Source: Rothia koreensis
GTDB taxonomy: Bacteria; Actinomycetota; Actinomycetes; Actinomycetales; Micrococcaceae
Direction: 5' to 3'
DNA length: 64,000 nucleotides
NCBI RefSeq assembly: GCF_004136575.1
Contig: NZ_NOIQ01000001.1
Coordinates: 558,001-622,000, forward strand
A model generated the notes under the pieces. That model worked only from the letters and a program-made list of their open reading frames with translations, did not search any database and was not told the origin of the DNA. A program made the position numbers and the translations under genes. Shown here piece after piece: positions 16,949 through 26,347 of the stretch (position 1 is the stretch's first letter; each line of letters starts with the position of its first letter).

Positions 16949-18411
16949 ACGCGTTGGTCCTCGCGCGAGGACCTTTCGCGGGATTGGCGCCGGGCCTTCT
17001 TGGCTCGGCGCCTTTCTTGTGAACTGGCCCAGGTGTAGTTGACAGCCTCGTCCGAGGTGTAGGAGAGCATCGCGAAAACCTGGCTCGCCATGAGCACGAA
17101 GACCGCGTAGACGTTGCTCGAGTCGGCGGTATCGGTGCCGATCTGGATCGCGACGACGATGAAGCTAATACCCAGGAAAGCCAGATTGAACTGCCGGGCC
17201 ATGTGGCGTCCGCGAATCACATTGATCGACAGAAGAACTTGGAACACGGCCAGAAGCGTCACGCCGAGGCTCATGAAAGTGAGCACGAAGTTCCACAGGT
17301 CGTTGCCGGTGTCGCTCACAAAATTTCTGGCAGAGACGGCCAGGTCATTGTCCAGCTGGTCGACGACCCCGGGGGTCATGAGCCGGTACACCGAGCGAGC
17401 GACTTGCAACAGGGCCACGAGTGTCACGAGCCCGCCGGCGAGCCAGACGTCCGGCGGGGCCTTCCTGGCCAGCTCGGACAGGTTGCGGTGCTTCCGTCTC
17501 GGGTCCTTCTGTTCCTCCGACAAGTGGTCGCCGGGCACGACGTCGTCCAAGTCCAGGATCGGCATGTCCCCGTCGGTGTTGATGCTGTCGCCGCCGCCAT
17601 TGCGCGAGTTGTACCCGCCCATGAAGTCGTTCAGAACCTCGTGGGAGACCTCGGGGTTCCTGTACTCGAGGGTCGAGACGACGTAGTCGCGCTCCTGATC
17701 CGTGTCAGGATCCACCTTGTGCGTGACCTGGAACGTGAAGAGGGACAGGCCGACGGCGTGGTCGTAGGTCGCGGCTGCCAGCCAGTCGACCTCGATGCCG
17801 CCGGGCAGCTTCCAGCCCTTGGGGGTCTTCCAGAAGCGCACGTGGTGGCGTTTGCTGGGATTGCCGTCCACTTCCTGCTGGTACGCGAAGTCCTGTTTCC
17901 TGCCGAACAGCATGAGGGGACTGACCGGCGCCTCCGGATAGGACGTCTTGCGGAGGGACGAGACGACGATGCGCCACGAACTCTTCAGCGTCACGTCCTC
18001 GGCCTTGGTCCAGCCGGCCTTCTTCATGGCTTCGTGGATGTCGTCCTCTTCGGCCTTGAGCGCCAGGTTGACCGGATCGCCGAGGAGCCCGTCCGCGGTC
18101 TGTGTGCGCCCGAAGAAATAGTCCGGAACGTAGATGTTGGTCATGATCCGGTGCATGCGGGGCAACGTCAGGTAGGAGGCGAGGCCCCAGAAAATGAGGA
18201 TGAACAGAACCGACCACCAGCTCAGATGCACGGCTTCCGTGAGGGAGACGACCGCGAGCCACAGTGAGGCCAACCCGGCAAACACGAAATAGATCTCGTC
18301 CGACAGTCCCTCGACCAGCCGCCGGCTGTCGGAGAACTGCTGTTTGATTCGGCTCTCGCCCGCTTTGTCGGTGTCGCCCTGGTAGACAGGGTAGTTGGGG
18401 TCGTCTGTCAC
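16945..18411 (-). CDS. LssY C-terminal domain membrane protein
   Basis: A protein of about 488 residues. Two membrane helices lie near the N-terminus (YFVFAGLASLWLAVVSL and WSVLFILIFWGLAS). A large soluble domain follows with the pattern LMLFGRKQDFAYQQ and RHHVRFWKTP, which fits the LssY_C domain. Three or four helices lie in the C-terminal third, and the tail is strongly basic. The function of the domain is unknown. The open frame runs on to 18570 through the valS terminator and into valS. I place the start at GTG 18411 because GAGGAG lies about 12 bases upstream; this start is uncertain. The gene is probably transcribed separately from valS. Confidence 0.72.
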   Translation of the reverse strand: MTDDPNYPVYQGDTDKAGESRIKQQFSDSRRLVEGLSDEIYFVFAGLASLWLAVVSLTEAVHLSWWSVLFILIFWGLASYLTLPRMHRIMTNIYVPDYFFGRTQTADGLLGDPVNLALKAEEDDIHEAMKKAGWTKAEDVTLKSSWRIVVSSLRKTSYPEAPVSPLMLFGRKQDFAYQQEVDGNPSKRHHVRFWKTPKGWKLPGGIEVDWLAAATYDHAVGLSLFTFQVTHKVDPDTDQERDYVVSTLEYRNPEVSHEVLNDFMGGYNSRNGGGDSINTDGDMPILDLDDVVPGDHLSEEQKDPRRKHRNLSELARKAPPDVWLAGGLVTLVALLQVARSVYRLMTPGVVDQLDNDLAVSARNFVSDTGNDLWNFVLTFMSLGVTLLAVFQVLLSINVIRGRHMARQFNLAFLGISFIVVAIQIGTDTADSSNVYAVFVLMASQVFAMLSYTSDEAVNYTWASSQERRRAKKARRQSRERSSREDQRV

Positions 18412-18505
18412 GTTCGGGATCTTCTCCTCAGGCTCTGCGTCCCGGGCCTTGCTGGTCCAGGCCGCGTTCTCACCCGTTCGGCGGGCCGATGGTTCAGGGG
18501 GGGGG

Positions 18506-18536
18506 AGATGGGCCTCCGGCGGCCGGAGGCCCATCT
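18506..18536 (-). terminator. Terminator of valS
   Basis: A perfect 14-bp stem (AGATGGGCCTCCGG, arms 18506-18519 and 18523-18536) with a three-base loop lies nine bases beyond the valS stop codon. On the minus strand it is followed by a run of Cs rather than Ts. Confidence 0.8.
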
Positions 18537-18544
18537 GATGCCGA

Positions 18545-21163
18545 CTACTCGCCGGGGACGAGCTCGACATTCGTGACGGTGATGTCCTCGTCCGATTCGG
18601 TCACATCGATCTTCCGGGCGTTGCCGGCGGCCTTGAGGTCGTCCAGACCAGCATGCAACCGGGGGACGCTCTCCGAAGGAACGGCAACGGTCGCCGAAGC
18701 GACTTCGGTGCGCTGCTTGACCTTGGCCTCGGACTTCGACTTGCGGAGCCCGGAGAGAGCGCGCCCGACGACGTCGAGAACCTCGGCGTCTCCCGAAGCG
18801 GCGACCTCGGCCCAACCCTGGGTCGTCGGCCACTCGGAGCGATGGACCGATCCGTGACGCCACCAGGACCAGACCTCGTCTGTCGCGAAGGGCAGGAACG
18901 GTGCGAAGAGTCGGAGGAGTGCATCCAAGGTCGTGGCCAGGGCCGCGTGCACGGACGCCTGCTCGCTCTCCCCACGAGCGCCGTAGGCACGGTCCTTGAC
19001 CAACTCGACGTAGTCGTCCGTGAATCTCCAGAAGAACGACTCCGTCAGCTGGAGCGCGCGAGCGTACTCATATTTTTCGAAGGCTTCCGTGGCCGCGGTG
19101 ACGAGATCGCCCAGCTGGGCCAGCAGCGCCCGGTCGAGCCCGTTCGTGACGGTGGCCGCCGTTGCCCCGTGCCCGATGATCGAGGATTCGTCCACGCCTT
19201 GCATGAGGACGAATTTGGACGCATTGAGCAGTTTGATGGCGAGGCGCCGCCCGATCTTCATCTGGCCCTCGTCGTAGGCGGTGTCCGCGCCGAGGCGTGC
19301 CGAAGCGGCCCAATAGCGAACCGCGTCCGCCCCGTGCTTGCTCAGGACCTCGTCCGGAACCACGACGTTGCCCTTGGACTTGGACATCTTCTTGCGGTCG
19401 GGGTCGAGGATCCAGCCGGAGAGTGCCGTATTGGTCCACGGAATCGTCGACGCGAGCGTTTCGGCGCGGACAACGGAACTGAACAACCATGTCCTGATGA
19501 TGTCGTGGCCTTGCGGACGCAGGTCCATGGGGAAGGTCTTCTCGTGAAGGCTCGAGTCCACGGCCCATCCCGTGGCAATCTGCGGGGTCAACGACGACGT
19601 GGCCCACGTGTCGAGGACGTCGGGATCCGCCGTGAACCCACCGGGCTGGTCACGCTGTGACTCGTCGTACCCCGTGGGGGCCTGCGCCGCCGGGTCCACC
19701 GGCAAGAGATCCTCGCTGGGCAGCAAGGGCCTCTCATAGTCTGGTTCGCCGGCGTCGTCGACCGCGTACCACAGCGGGAAGGGCACACCGAAGAATCTCT
19801 GGCGGGAAATGAGCCAGTCGCCGTTGAGTCCCTCGACCCAGTTCTCGTAGCGGGATCGCATGAATTCGGGGTGCCATTGGATCTCGCGGCCGCGATTGAC
19901 CAGGTCCTGCCGGCGGTCCGCGTCCCGGCCGCCGTTGCGGATGTACCACTGGCGTGACGTGACGATTTCGAGGGGCTTGTCGCCCTTCTCGTAGAACTTG
20001 ACCGGGTGAGTGATCTTCTTGGGATCACCGTCCATTTCCTCGGTCTCGCGAAGCATCTCGACGACGGCCTTCTGTGCCGAGAACACGGTGGCACCGGCCA
20101 TGCGCTGGTAGCGTTCGCGGGCGTCGTCGGCGGTGATCCACTCGGGGGTTTCCCGAGCGAAGCGACCGTCGCGCCCGATCAGTGCACGGGTGTCCAATTG
20201 GAGCTCCCGCCACCAGGTGACGTCCGTGGTGTCGCCGAACGTACAGATCATGGCAATGCCCGACCCCTTGTCGGGTTGCGCGAGCTCGTGAGCCTTGACC
20301 GGGACCTCGACCCCGAACAAGGGGGAAGTCACGGTTGTCCCGAAGAGCTCCTGGTAGCGCTCGTCATCGGGATGGGCCACCAGTGCCACGCACGAGGGCA
20401 ACAATTCCGGCCGCGTGGTTTCGATCCAGACCTTGCCGCCGTCGTGGCGATGGAAGGACACGCGGTGGTAGGCGCCGTCGCGCTCCTTGTCCTCGAGCTC
20501 GGCCTGCGCGACGGCGGTCCGGAAGGTCACGTCCCACATCGTCGGGGCCTCGGCCATGTAGGCGTTGCCCGCCTCGAGGTCCTTGAGGAAAGCCAGCTGG
20601 GAGACCTTGCGGGAGTGGTCGTCGATCGTGCGGTAGGTGCGGTCCCAATCGACCGAGAGACCGAGAGTCATGAACAGGTTCTCGAAGACCTTTTCGTCCT
20701 CGACCGCGAGCTCCTCGCAGAGCTCGATGAAGTTCTGGCGCGAGACCACGTCCCAATCGCGCTGGTTCTTCGCCGGCTTCTCGGGCGGTCGATAGCCCTC
20801 GACGTAGGGCTTGGACGGGTCGCACCGCACGCCGTAGTAGTTCTGCACGCGGCGTTCGGTCGGGAGGCCGTTGTCATCCCACCCCAAGGGGTAGAAGACG
20901 TTCTTGCCCTTCATTCTCTGGTAGCGCGCGACAACGTCGGTCTGGGTGTAGGAGAACATGTGGCCGACGTGCAACGACCCCGAGGCCGTCGGGGGAGGCG
21001 TATCGATCGAGTAGACGGAGCCTCGCTCGGTGTTTTCGTCGAAGGCGTAGGTTCCGGAGGATCGCCAGAGCTGCGAGTACTTCTCCTCCAGACCTTCGAG
21101 TCCGGGCTTGTCGGGAACGGAAACTGTGGTGGGCGTGTCTGTGCCCTGATCGAATTCAGCCAT
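18545..21163 (-). CDS. valS: Valine--tRNA ligase
   Basis: An 872-residue class I aminoacyl-tRNA synthetase that charges tRNA-Val. The HIGH signature appears as HVGH near residue 60, and KMSKSKGNVV near residue 590. An editing (CP1) domain lies between them and the anticodon-binding domain follows. The sequence YPLGWDDNGLPTERRVQ marks the subgroup common in actinobacteria, which differs from the E. coli type. ATG 21163 (MAEFDQ) was chosen. An ATG nine bases upstream (MGSMAEF) is equally open, and no strong ribosome-binding site favours either. A single-gene transcript is likely, ended by the hairpin at 18506. Confidence 0.95.
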   Translation of the reverse strand: MAEFDQGTDTPTTVSVPDKPGLEGLEEKYSQLWRSSGTYAFDENTERGSVYSIDTPPPTASGSLHVGHMFSYTQTDVVARYQRMKGKNVFYPLGWDDNGLPTERRVQNYYGVRCDPSKPYVEGYRPPEKPAKNQRDWDVVSRQNFIELCEELAVEDEKVFENLFMTLGLSVDWDRTYRTIDDHSRKVSQLAFLKDLEAGNAYMAEAPTMWDVTFRTAVAQAELEDKERDGAYHRVSFHRHDGGKVWIETTRPELLPSCVALVAHPDDERYQELFGTTVTSPLFGVEVPVKAHELAQPDKGSGIAMICTFGDTTDVTWWRELQLDTRALIGRDGRFARETPEWITADDARERYQRMAGATVFSAQKAVVEMLRETEEMDGDPKKITHPVKFYEKGDKPLEIVTSRQWYIRNGGRDADRRQDLVNRGREIQWHPEFMRSRYENWVEGLNGDWLISRQRFFGVPFPLWYAVDDAGEPDYERPLLPSEDLLPVDPAAQAPTGYDESQRDQPGGFTADPDVLDTWATSSLTPQIATGWAVDSSLHEKTFPMDLRPQGHDIIRTWLFSSVVRAETLASTIPWTNTALSGWILDPDRKKMSKSKGNVVVPDEVLSKHGADAVRYWAASARLGADTAYDEGQMKIGRRLAIKLLNASKFVLMQGVDESSIIGHGATAATVTNGLDRALLAQLGDLVTAATEAFEKYEYARALQLTESFFWRFTDDYVELVKDRAYGARGESEQASVHAALATTLDALLRLFAPFLPFATDEVWSWWRHGSVHRSEWPTTQGWAEVAASGDAEVLDVVGRALSGLRKSKSEAKVKQRTEVASATVAVPSESVPRLHAGLDDLKAAGNARKIDVTESDEDITVTNVELVPGE

Positions 21164-21298
21164 GCTGCCCATTCTCTCATGCACCCGGCGAAACCCTCGA
21201 TGCGGCGCATCACCCATGAAGCACCATCCGCACGGGACGTATTTTGTAATAATGTCCGGACAAATTCCCTCAAGCTGTTCGGCCGCGGGTGGCCTTTG

Positions 21299-21313
21299 TA
21301 GTCTGGTTCCATG
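21299..21313 (+). promoter_or_regulatory. Candidate leaderless promoter of the SDR gene
   Basis: TAGTCT at 21299-21304 is followed by six bases and ATG 21311. No Shine-Dalgarno sequence is present. Confidence 0.4.
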
Positions 21314-22102
21314 ACGCAACTCAGCACCCATGATTCAGCCACGAAGAAGCTCTCAGCGAAGGTCGCGGTCGTGACCGGCGCGAGTTCCGGAATCGGCCGG
21401 GAATCCGCACGCCAACTCGCAGACGAGGGGTGGACCGTCTACGCCGTCGCGCGTCGTGCCGAGCGACTTGAGGAGCTGGCCAAGGAGACCGGGGTCATTC
21501 CCCATTCACTGGACATTACGGACCGAGACGCGGTGGACGATCTCGCCGAGCGTGTCATCGAGGAACAGGGAACCATCGACGCACTGCTCAATATTTCCGG
21601 TGCCGCGATCGGCGTCGACCCGGTTGCGGACGGCGACCCCGCGGACTGGGAATCGATGTTCAGGCTCAACGTCATCGGGACCCTCCACGTGACGCAGGCC
21701 TTTCTCCCGGCTCTCCGGTCCAACGGGCACGGCACCGTCATGAACCTCACCTCCACGGCGGCAGAGGCCGGTTACGAAGGGGGCGGGGGATACAACGCCG
21801 CCAAATTCGGCGAACGGGGCATGACCCAGGCGCTGCGCCTCGAGGAGGCAGAGAACAACCTTCGTGTCATCGAGATCTGTCCCGGCATGGTCCGGACGGA
21901 AGAGTTCTCGGTCAAGAGGCTCGGCGGCAACCAGGACGCCGCGGACAGTGTGTACCGCGGTGTCGACGAACCGCTGACCGCTGAAGACGTCGCCCGGGTG
22001 GTTACGTTCTCGGTCACCCTGCCTCACCACATCAACCTGGACCAGATCACGATGAGACCCGTGGCGCAGGCATCCCAGTTCAAAGTGATCCGCCGGTCAT
22101 AG
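21311..22102 (+). CDS. Short-chain dehydrogenase/reductase (YdfG-like SDR)
   Basis: A 263-residue classical SDR, an NAD(P)-dependent oxidoreductase on an unknown alcohol or ketone. The nucleotide loop is TGASSGIG near residue 25. The ALLNISGAA strand follows near residue 95, and the catalytic Tyr/Lys are in YNAAK near residue 160, with Ser in LTSTAAEAGY just before. The segment ICPGMVRTEEF resembles the YdfG/serine 3-dehydrogenase group. The stop is eight bases before the cbiX-like start, so both genes probably share a transcript. No link to sulfur metabolism is visible in the protein itself. Confidence 0.9.
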   Translation: MTQLSTHDSATKKLSAKVAVVTGASSGIGRESARQLADEGWTVYAVARRAERLEELAKETGVIPHSLDITDRDAVDDLAERVIEEQGTIDALLNISGAAIGVDPVADGDPADWESMFRLNVIGTLHVTQAFLPALRSNGHGTVMNLTSTAAEAGYEGGGGYNAAKFGERGMTQALRLEEAENNLRVIEICPGMVRTEEFSVKRLGGNQDAADSVYRGVDEPLTAEDVARVVTFSVTLPHHINLDQITMRPVAQASQFKVIRRS

Positions 22103-22110
22103 GCGAGAGC

Positions 22111-22857
22111 GTGGACGCGAACACCTTCTCCGGGGTCAGCCTGATTGCGTGCGGCCACGGCACCCGGAATGCCCAGGGGCAGGAGACCATGGCTGCCCTG
22201 GTCGCAGCCATCGGACGTCGAATCGGGCGGCCGGTTCTGGGCGCGTCGGTCGACGTCCAGACCCCCGCGGTCGGCGACGTCGTTGCCGACTTGCCCACGG
22301 ACCGTCCGGGGATCATCATGCCGCTGCTTCTGTCGACCGGATACCACACGAACATCGACCTGCGTGATGCGGCAGCACGATTCGGGGCCGGGGAGGCGAG
22401 CGGGACGGGCGTGCGAACGGATCGGATCCGGATCGCGGATCCGTTGGGTCCCTCTGAGCGACTTGCGCACCTCCAGGCCCGGCGTCTCGACGAAGCCGGG
22501 TGGAAGCAGGGCGACGGCGTCGTGATGGCCGTCGTCGGCTCGTCCGTCGCCGCCGGGGGCGAAGACGCCCGGGCGCAGGCGAGGAACCTGGAGCGCGTTC
22601 TCGGACAACGGGTGGACGTCGCCTTCGGGGCCGCGGCCGACCCCACGGTTCCGGTCGCGGTCGAGGCATGTCGCCGGCGAGGGGCCCCACGGGTCTTCGT
22701 CTCCTCATACATCCTCGCCCCGGGCACTTTCCAGGACCGCTTGCACCAGGCCGGGGCCGACGGCGTCACTCGGACGCTGCTCGACGTCGGCGACCCCGAC
22801 TCCTTGGGCACCGTGGCGGGCATCGCCCTGGACCGGGCGATTCACTGCACTGTGTGA
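22111..22857 (+). CDS. Sirohydrochlorin chelatase (CbiX-like)
   Basis: A 248-residue protein with two repeated chelatase-type halves. The first has IACGHGTRNAQGQ (metal-binding His near residue 15) and LLLSTGYHTNIDLRD (second His near residue 78). The second half is more diverged. CbiX proteins insert Fe2+ (siroheme) or Co2+ (cobalamin) into sirohydrochlorin. Here the sulfite reductase gene follows directly and the cluster contains no cobalamin genes, so a ferrochelatase for siroheme is the likely role. The start is GTG 22111. The gene supplies the chelatase step that the local CysG-like protein appears to lack. Confidence 0.85.
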   Translation: MDANTFSGVSLIACGHGTRNAQGQETMAALVAAIGRRIGRPVLGASVDVQTPAVGDVVADLPTDRPGIIMPLLLSTGYHTNIDLRDAAARFGAGEASGTGVRTDRIRIADPLGPSERLAHLQARRLDEAGWKQGDGVVMAVVGSSVAAGGEDARAQARNLERVLGQRVDVAFGAAADPTVPVAVEACRRRGAPRVFVSSYILAPGTFQDRLHQAGADGVTRTLLDVGDPDSLGTVAGIALDRAIHCTV

Positions 22858-22897
22858 CTCTGCGAGTCCTTGTGTTGATGCGTGTTGAGACGGGACT

Positions 22898-22935
22898 TTG
22901 GATAGAGCGGTAACGTTCCTAGAGTTCCATGCATG
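22898..22935 (+). promoter_or_regulatory. Candidate promoter of the sir-cys cluster
   Basis: -35 TTGGAT (22898-22903), a 16-base spacer and -10 TAGAGT (22920-22925) are followed by seven bases and ATG 22933. The mRNA would be leaderless. No clear regulator palindrome is visible in the 75-base gap. Confidence 0.45.
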
Positions 22936-24654
22936 GTTGCACAGACACGGGAGAACCAAGAGGGCGGCGCCAGCGCCAAACCTCGTGCGAAAAAGCCGAA
23001 CGCCCAGTGGAAGATCGACGGCACCGAGCCGATGAACCACAACGAGGAGTTCAAGCTCGAGGACAGCGGGCTCAACGTGCGCCGTCGCATCGAGGAGAAG
23101 TACGCCCACGAGGGCTTCGATGCGATCTCCGACGACGACCTTCACGGCCGTTTCCGCTGGTGGGGGCTCTACACGCAACGCATGCCGGGTATCGACGGCG
23201 GCCGCACGGCCAAGCTGGAGACCCGCGAGCTCGAAGACCGGTACTTCATGATGAGGATCCGGCTGGACGGCGGGCAGCTGAGCCTCGAACAGCTGCGCAC
23301 GATCGCCGGAATCTCCGAAGAATTCGCCCGCGGAACCGCGGACGTGTCCGACCGGCAGAACATCCAGATGCACTGGATCTCGGTCGAGGACGTGCCCGAG
23401 ATCTGGCGACGGCTGGAGAACGTCGGGCTCTCGACCACGGAGGCGTGCGGTGACGTCTCCCGAGTGATTCTGGGTTCCCCTCTGGCCGGTGTGGCCGAGG
23501 ACGAAATCCTGGATCCGACGCCGGTGATCGAGACCATCAAGGAACGGTTCATCGGTGACCCTGACCTGGCGAATCTGCCGCGCAAGTTCAAGACCGCGGT
23601 GTCAGGTCACCCGAGTCAGGACGTCGTCCACGAGATCAACGACATCTCGCTCATCGGCGTCGAACATCCCGAACACGGCCCCGGGTTCGACCTGTGGGTC
23701 GGTGGAGGGCTCTCGACCAATCCGAAACTCGCCGTGCGGCTTGGGGCCTTCGTGAGCGAAGAACAGGCCCCCGACATGTGGCACGGGGTCATCCGGATTT
23801 TCCGGGACTACGGCTACCGGCGCCTGCGCAATCGCGCAAGACTCAAGTTCCTGATGGCCGATTGGGGGCCCGAAAAGTTTCGCGAGGTACTCGAGCAGGA
23901 GTACTTGGGATATGCCCTCGAGGACGGGCCCGAGCCGTCTGCCCCGAAGCACTCCGGCGATCACGTCGGAACGCACCGGCAGAAGGACGGCAATTACTAC
24001 GTCGGCCTGAGCCCGATGGTCGGTCGAGTCGGAGGGGGACTGCTGACTCGGCTCGCCGACCTGATGGAGAAATACGGTTCCGCGCGATTGCGCACGACGC
24101 CGTACCAGAAGCTCGTGGTTCTCGATCTGCCTGCAGAGTCGGTCGAGGACTTCGTCGCCGAAGCGGAGGAGCTCGGTCTGTCGGCGTCACCATCGGTGTT
24201 TCGGCGCGACACCATGGCGTGCACCGGCATCGAGTTCTGCAAGCTGGCCATCGTCGAAACGAAGAACACCGCCGAGCGTGTGGTCGGCGAGCTCGAGGAG
24301 CGATTGGCCGATGTTCGGGACCAGCTGCCGGAGCAGTTGAGCCTTTACGTCAACGGTTGCCCCAACTCCTGCGCCCGGATCCAGACGGCCGACATCGGTC
24401 TGAAGGGACAGATCATTCCCGACGGCGAGGGCGGCCAGACCTCCGGGTTCCAGGTGCATCTGGGTGGCGGACTCGCGAACTACCGCAACGATGCCGAGGG
24501 AGAACTCGGACGAACCGTGCGTGGCCTGAAGGTCGCCGCAGATGACGTCTCCGACTACGTGGAGCGTCTGATCCGGCGCTACATCGACACCCGGACGGAG
24601 GGCGAGACCTTCGCCCGGTGGGCCAAGAACGCGGAAGAGGAGGAACTGGTATGA
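22933..24654 (+). CDS. sir: Ferredoxin-type sulfite reductase (nitrite/sulfite reductase family)
   Basis: A 573-residue haemoprotein that reduces sulfite to sulfide with six electrons, using siroheme coupled to a 4Fe-4S cluster. The cluster ligands are CTGIEFC near residue 430 and NGCPNSC near residue 473. The pair GLYTQR and TEACGDVSR provides Tyr and Cys equivalent to the Tyr-Cys crosslink of mycobacterial sulfite reductase, supporting sulfite rather than nitrite as substrate. Two ferredoxin-like half domains and two siroheme-binding domains alternate as usual. The stop overlaps the cysH start (ATGA), so the two are translationally coupled. Confidence 0.93.
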   Translation: MVAQTRENQEGGASAKPRAKKPNAQWKIDGTEPMNHNEEFKLEDSGLNVRRRIEEKYAHEGFDAISDDDLHGRFRWWGLYTQRMPGIDGGRTAKLETRELEDRYFMMRIRLDGGQLSLEQLRTIAGISEEFARGTADVSDRQNIQMHWISVEDVPEIWRRLENVGLSTTEACGDVSRVILGSPLAGVAEDEILDPTPVIETIKERFIGDPDLANLPRKFKTAVSGHPSQDVVHEINDISLIGVEHPEHGPGFDLWVGGGLSTNPKLAVRLGAFVSEEQAPDMWHGVIRIFRDYGYRRLRNRARLKFLMADWGPEKFREVLEQEYLGYALEDGPEPSAPKHSGDHVGTHRQKDGNYYVGLSPMVGRVGGGLLTRLADLMEKYGSARLRTTPYQKLVVLDLPAESVEDFVAEAEELGLSASPSVFRRDTMACTGIEFCKLAIVETKNTAERVVGELEERLADVRDQLPEQLSLYVNGCPNSCARIQTADIGLKGQIIPDGEGGQTSGFQVHLGGGLANYRNDAEGELGRTVRGLKVAADDVSDYVERLIRRYIDTRTEGETFARWAKNAEEEELV

Positions 24655-25355
24655 CCACCGACACCGAGAATGACCTTCGCACTCTGGCGGACCGGGCCGA
24701 GGATCGTCTGGACTGGGAAGCCAATGCGGAAGAGGTGATCCGTTGGGTCGCCGAGAACTTCGAGACCTCCGATGTTGCCGTGGCCTGTTCCATGGCCGAC
24801 GCCGTTCTGCCCGCCCTCGTTGCCAAACACCTTCCCGGCGTCGACGTGCTCTTTCTCGATACCGGGTACCACTTCCCGGAAACCATGGGTACCCGCGACC
24901 TGGTGCAGGAATCCCTCGACGTCAACATCGTGGATCTGAAGCCCGAGCTGACGGTTGAGGAACAAGACCGTGAGTACGGGAAGGACCTGTTTGCCTCCGA
25001 CCCCGCAGCGTGCTGCCGGATGAGGAAAGTCGAACCGCTCAACAAGGCCCTTGCAGGCTACAAGCTGTGGTTCACCGGAGTACGGAGGGAAGAAGCACCC
25101 ACACGCACCAATACACCATTGGTCACCTGGGACGACTCCCACGGCCTGGTCAAGGCCAACCCGATGGCGACCTGGTCCTTCGACGACCTGGTCGATTACG
25201 CGAATGAGAACGGCGTGCCGGTCAACATGTTGCTGACCAACGGATATCCGTCCATCGGATGCCAGCCCTGCACCCGGCCCGTTGCCGAAGGGGAGGACCC
25301 GCGCGCCGGTCGTTGGGCGGGTCTGTCCAAGACGGAATGCGGGATACACCTGTGA
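24651..25355 (+). CDS. cysH: Adenylyl-sulfate (APS) reductase
   Basis: A 234-residue reductase converting APS to sulfite and AMP. The adenylate-binding region includes VACSMADAVLPAL and LFLDTGYHFPET. The Cys pair in AACCRMRKVEPL and the pair in GCQPCTRP are the ligands of a 4Fe-4S cluster, which marks the APS-specific rather than PAPS-specific type. The C-terminal TECGIHL contains the catalytic Cys. This fits the absence of a CysC (APS kinase) domain in the neighbouring CysN. The ATG at 24651 overlaps the sir stop by four bases. It is part of the sulfate assimilation operon. Confidence 0.95.
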   Translation: MTTDTENDLRTLADRAEDRLDWEANAEEVIRWVAENFETSDVAVACSMADAVLPALVAKHLPGVDVLFLDTGYHFPETMGTRDLVQESLDVNIVDLKPELTVEEQDREYGKDLFASDPAACCRMRKVEPLNKALAGYKLWFTGVRREEAPTRTNTPLVTWDDSHGLVKANPMATWSFDDLVDYANENGVPVNMLLTNGYPSIGCQPCTRPVAEGEDPRAGRWAGLSKTECGIHL

Positions 25356-25384
25356 GCGCGACGAACGAAGGAACGAATCCGTCT

Positions 25385-26347
25385 ATGACCACTGAGATTT
25401 CCCCTGGGAGGGGCGGACCCGCCGTGGCACTCGCAGAGTCCGATGCCGATGTCCGTACGCTGACTGACCTGGACATCCTGGAATCGGAGTCAATCCACAT
25501 CATCCGCGAGGTCGTAGCGGAGTTCGACCGTCCGGCCATGCTGTTCTCCGGCGGCAAGGACTCCGTGGTGATGGCGCACCTGGCGGCCAAGGCGTTCTTC
25601 CCGGGACGGGTTCCGTTCCCGTTGGTGCACATCGATACGGGACACAACTTCCCGGAGGTCCTGGAGTTCCGGGACCGCGCCGTCGAAAGGCTGGGAACCC
25701 AACTGGTGGTCGGCTCCGTGCAGGAGTACATCGATCGGGGAGAACTTGAGGAACGAGCGGACGGGACGCGCAATCCGTTGCAGACGGTCCCGCTTCTGGA
25801 CACGATCGCGAGCAACCGTTTCGACGTCGTCTTCGGCGGAGGACGCCGGGACGAGGACAAGGCGCGTGCCAAGGAACGAGTGCTGAGCCTCCGGGACGAC
25901 TTCGGGCAGTGGGATCCGCGCAGTCAGCGGCCCGAATTGTGGAACCTCTACAACGGCCGTCACACGCCGGGACAGCACGTCCGGGCATTTCCACTGTCCA
26001 ACTGGACCGAGCTCGACGTCTGGCGCTACATCGAGCGCGAGAACATCGAGATACCGAGTCTCTACTATGCCCACGAGAGGGACACGTTCCTGCGGGACGG
26101 GATGATCCGCGCGGTCGGCACGGTGTCCGTGCCGGGCCCCGATGAGACAGTTGAGCGCCGGGTCGTGCGGTACCGCACGGTGGGGGACATGTCCTGCACG
26201 GGCGCCGTCGAGTCCTCGGCCGCGGACGCGTCCCAAGTGGTCCAGGAGGTTGCCGTGTCCACCCTGACCGAACGGGGCGCGACTCGTGCGGACGACCGCA
26301 TTTCGGAGGCGGCCATGGAAGACCGCAAGAAAGACGGGTATTTCTAG
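25385..26347 (+). CDS. cysD: Sulfate adenylyltransferase subunit 2
   Basis: A 320-residue ATP pyrophosphatase-type subunit that makes APS from sulfate and ATP together with CysN. The PP-loop AMLFSGGKDSVVM lies near residue 52 and FPLVHIDTGHNFPEV near residue 78. FGGGRRDEDKARAKER and the C-terminal RKKDGYF are family hallmarks. ATG 25385 has GAAGGAA about 13 bases upstream. An in-frame GTG at 25352 overlaps the cysH stop (GTGA) and would add 11 residues; both starts are plausible. cysN begins on the base after the cysD stop. Confidence 0.94.
   Translation: MTTEISPGRGGPAVALAESDADVRTLTDLDILESESIHIIREVVAEFDRPAMLFSGGKDSVVMAHLAAKAFFPGRVPFPLVHIDTGHNFPEVLEFRDRAVERLGTQLVVGSVQEYIDRGELEERADGTRNPLQTVPLLDTIASNRFDVVFGGGRRDEDKARAKERVLSLRDDFGQWDPRSQRPELWNLYNGRHTPGQHVRAFPLSNWTELDVWRYIERENIEIPSLYYAHERDTFLRDGMIRAVGTVSVPGPDETVERRVVRYRTVGDMSCTGAVESSAADASQVVQEVAVSTLTERGATRADDRISEAAMEDRKKDGYF

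Noticed and set aside
21163-21180. valS as another leaderless gene (GAGAAT seven bases before the ATG)
   Set aside because: The hexamer lacks the initial T of TANNNT and a second in-frame ATG nine bases upstream makes the start ambiguous, so it was left out of the leaderless set.
22858-22932. A SAM or cysteine-responsive riboswitch before sir
   Set aside because: The gap is only 75 bases, has no conserved riboswitch core, and a leaderless promoter accounts for it.
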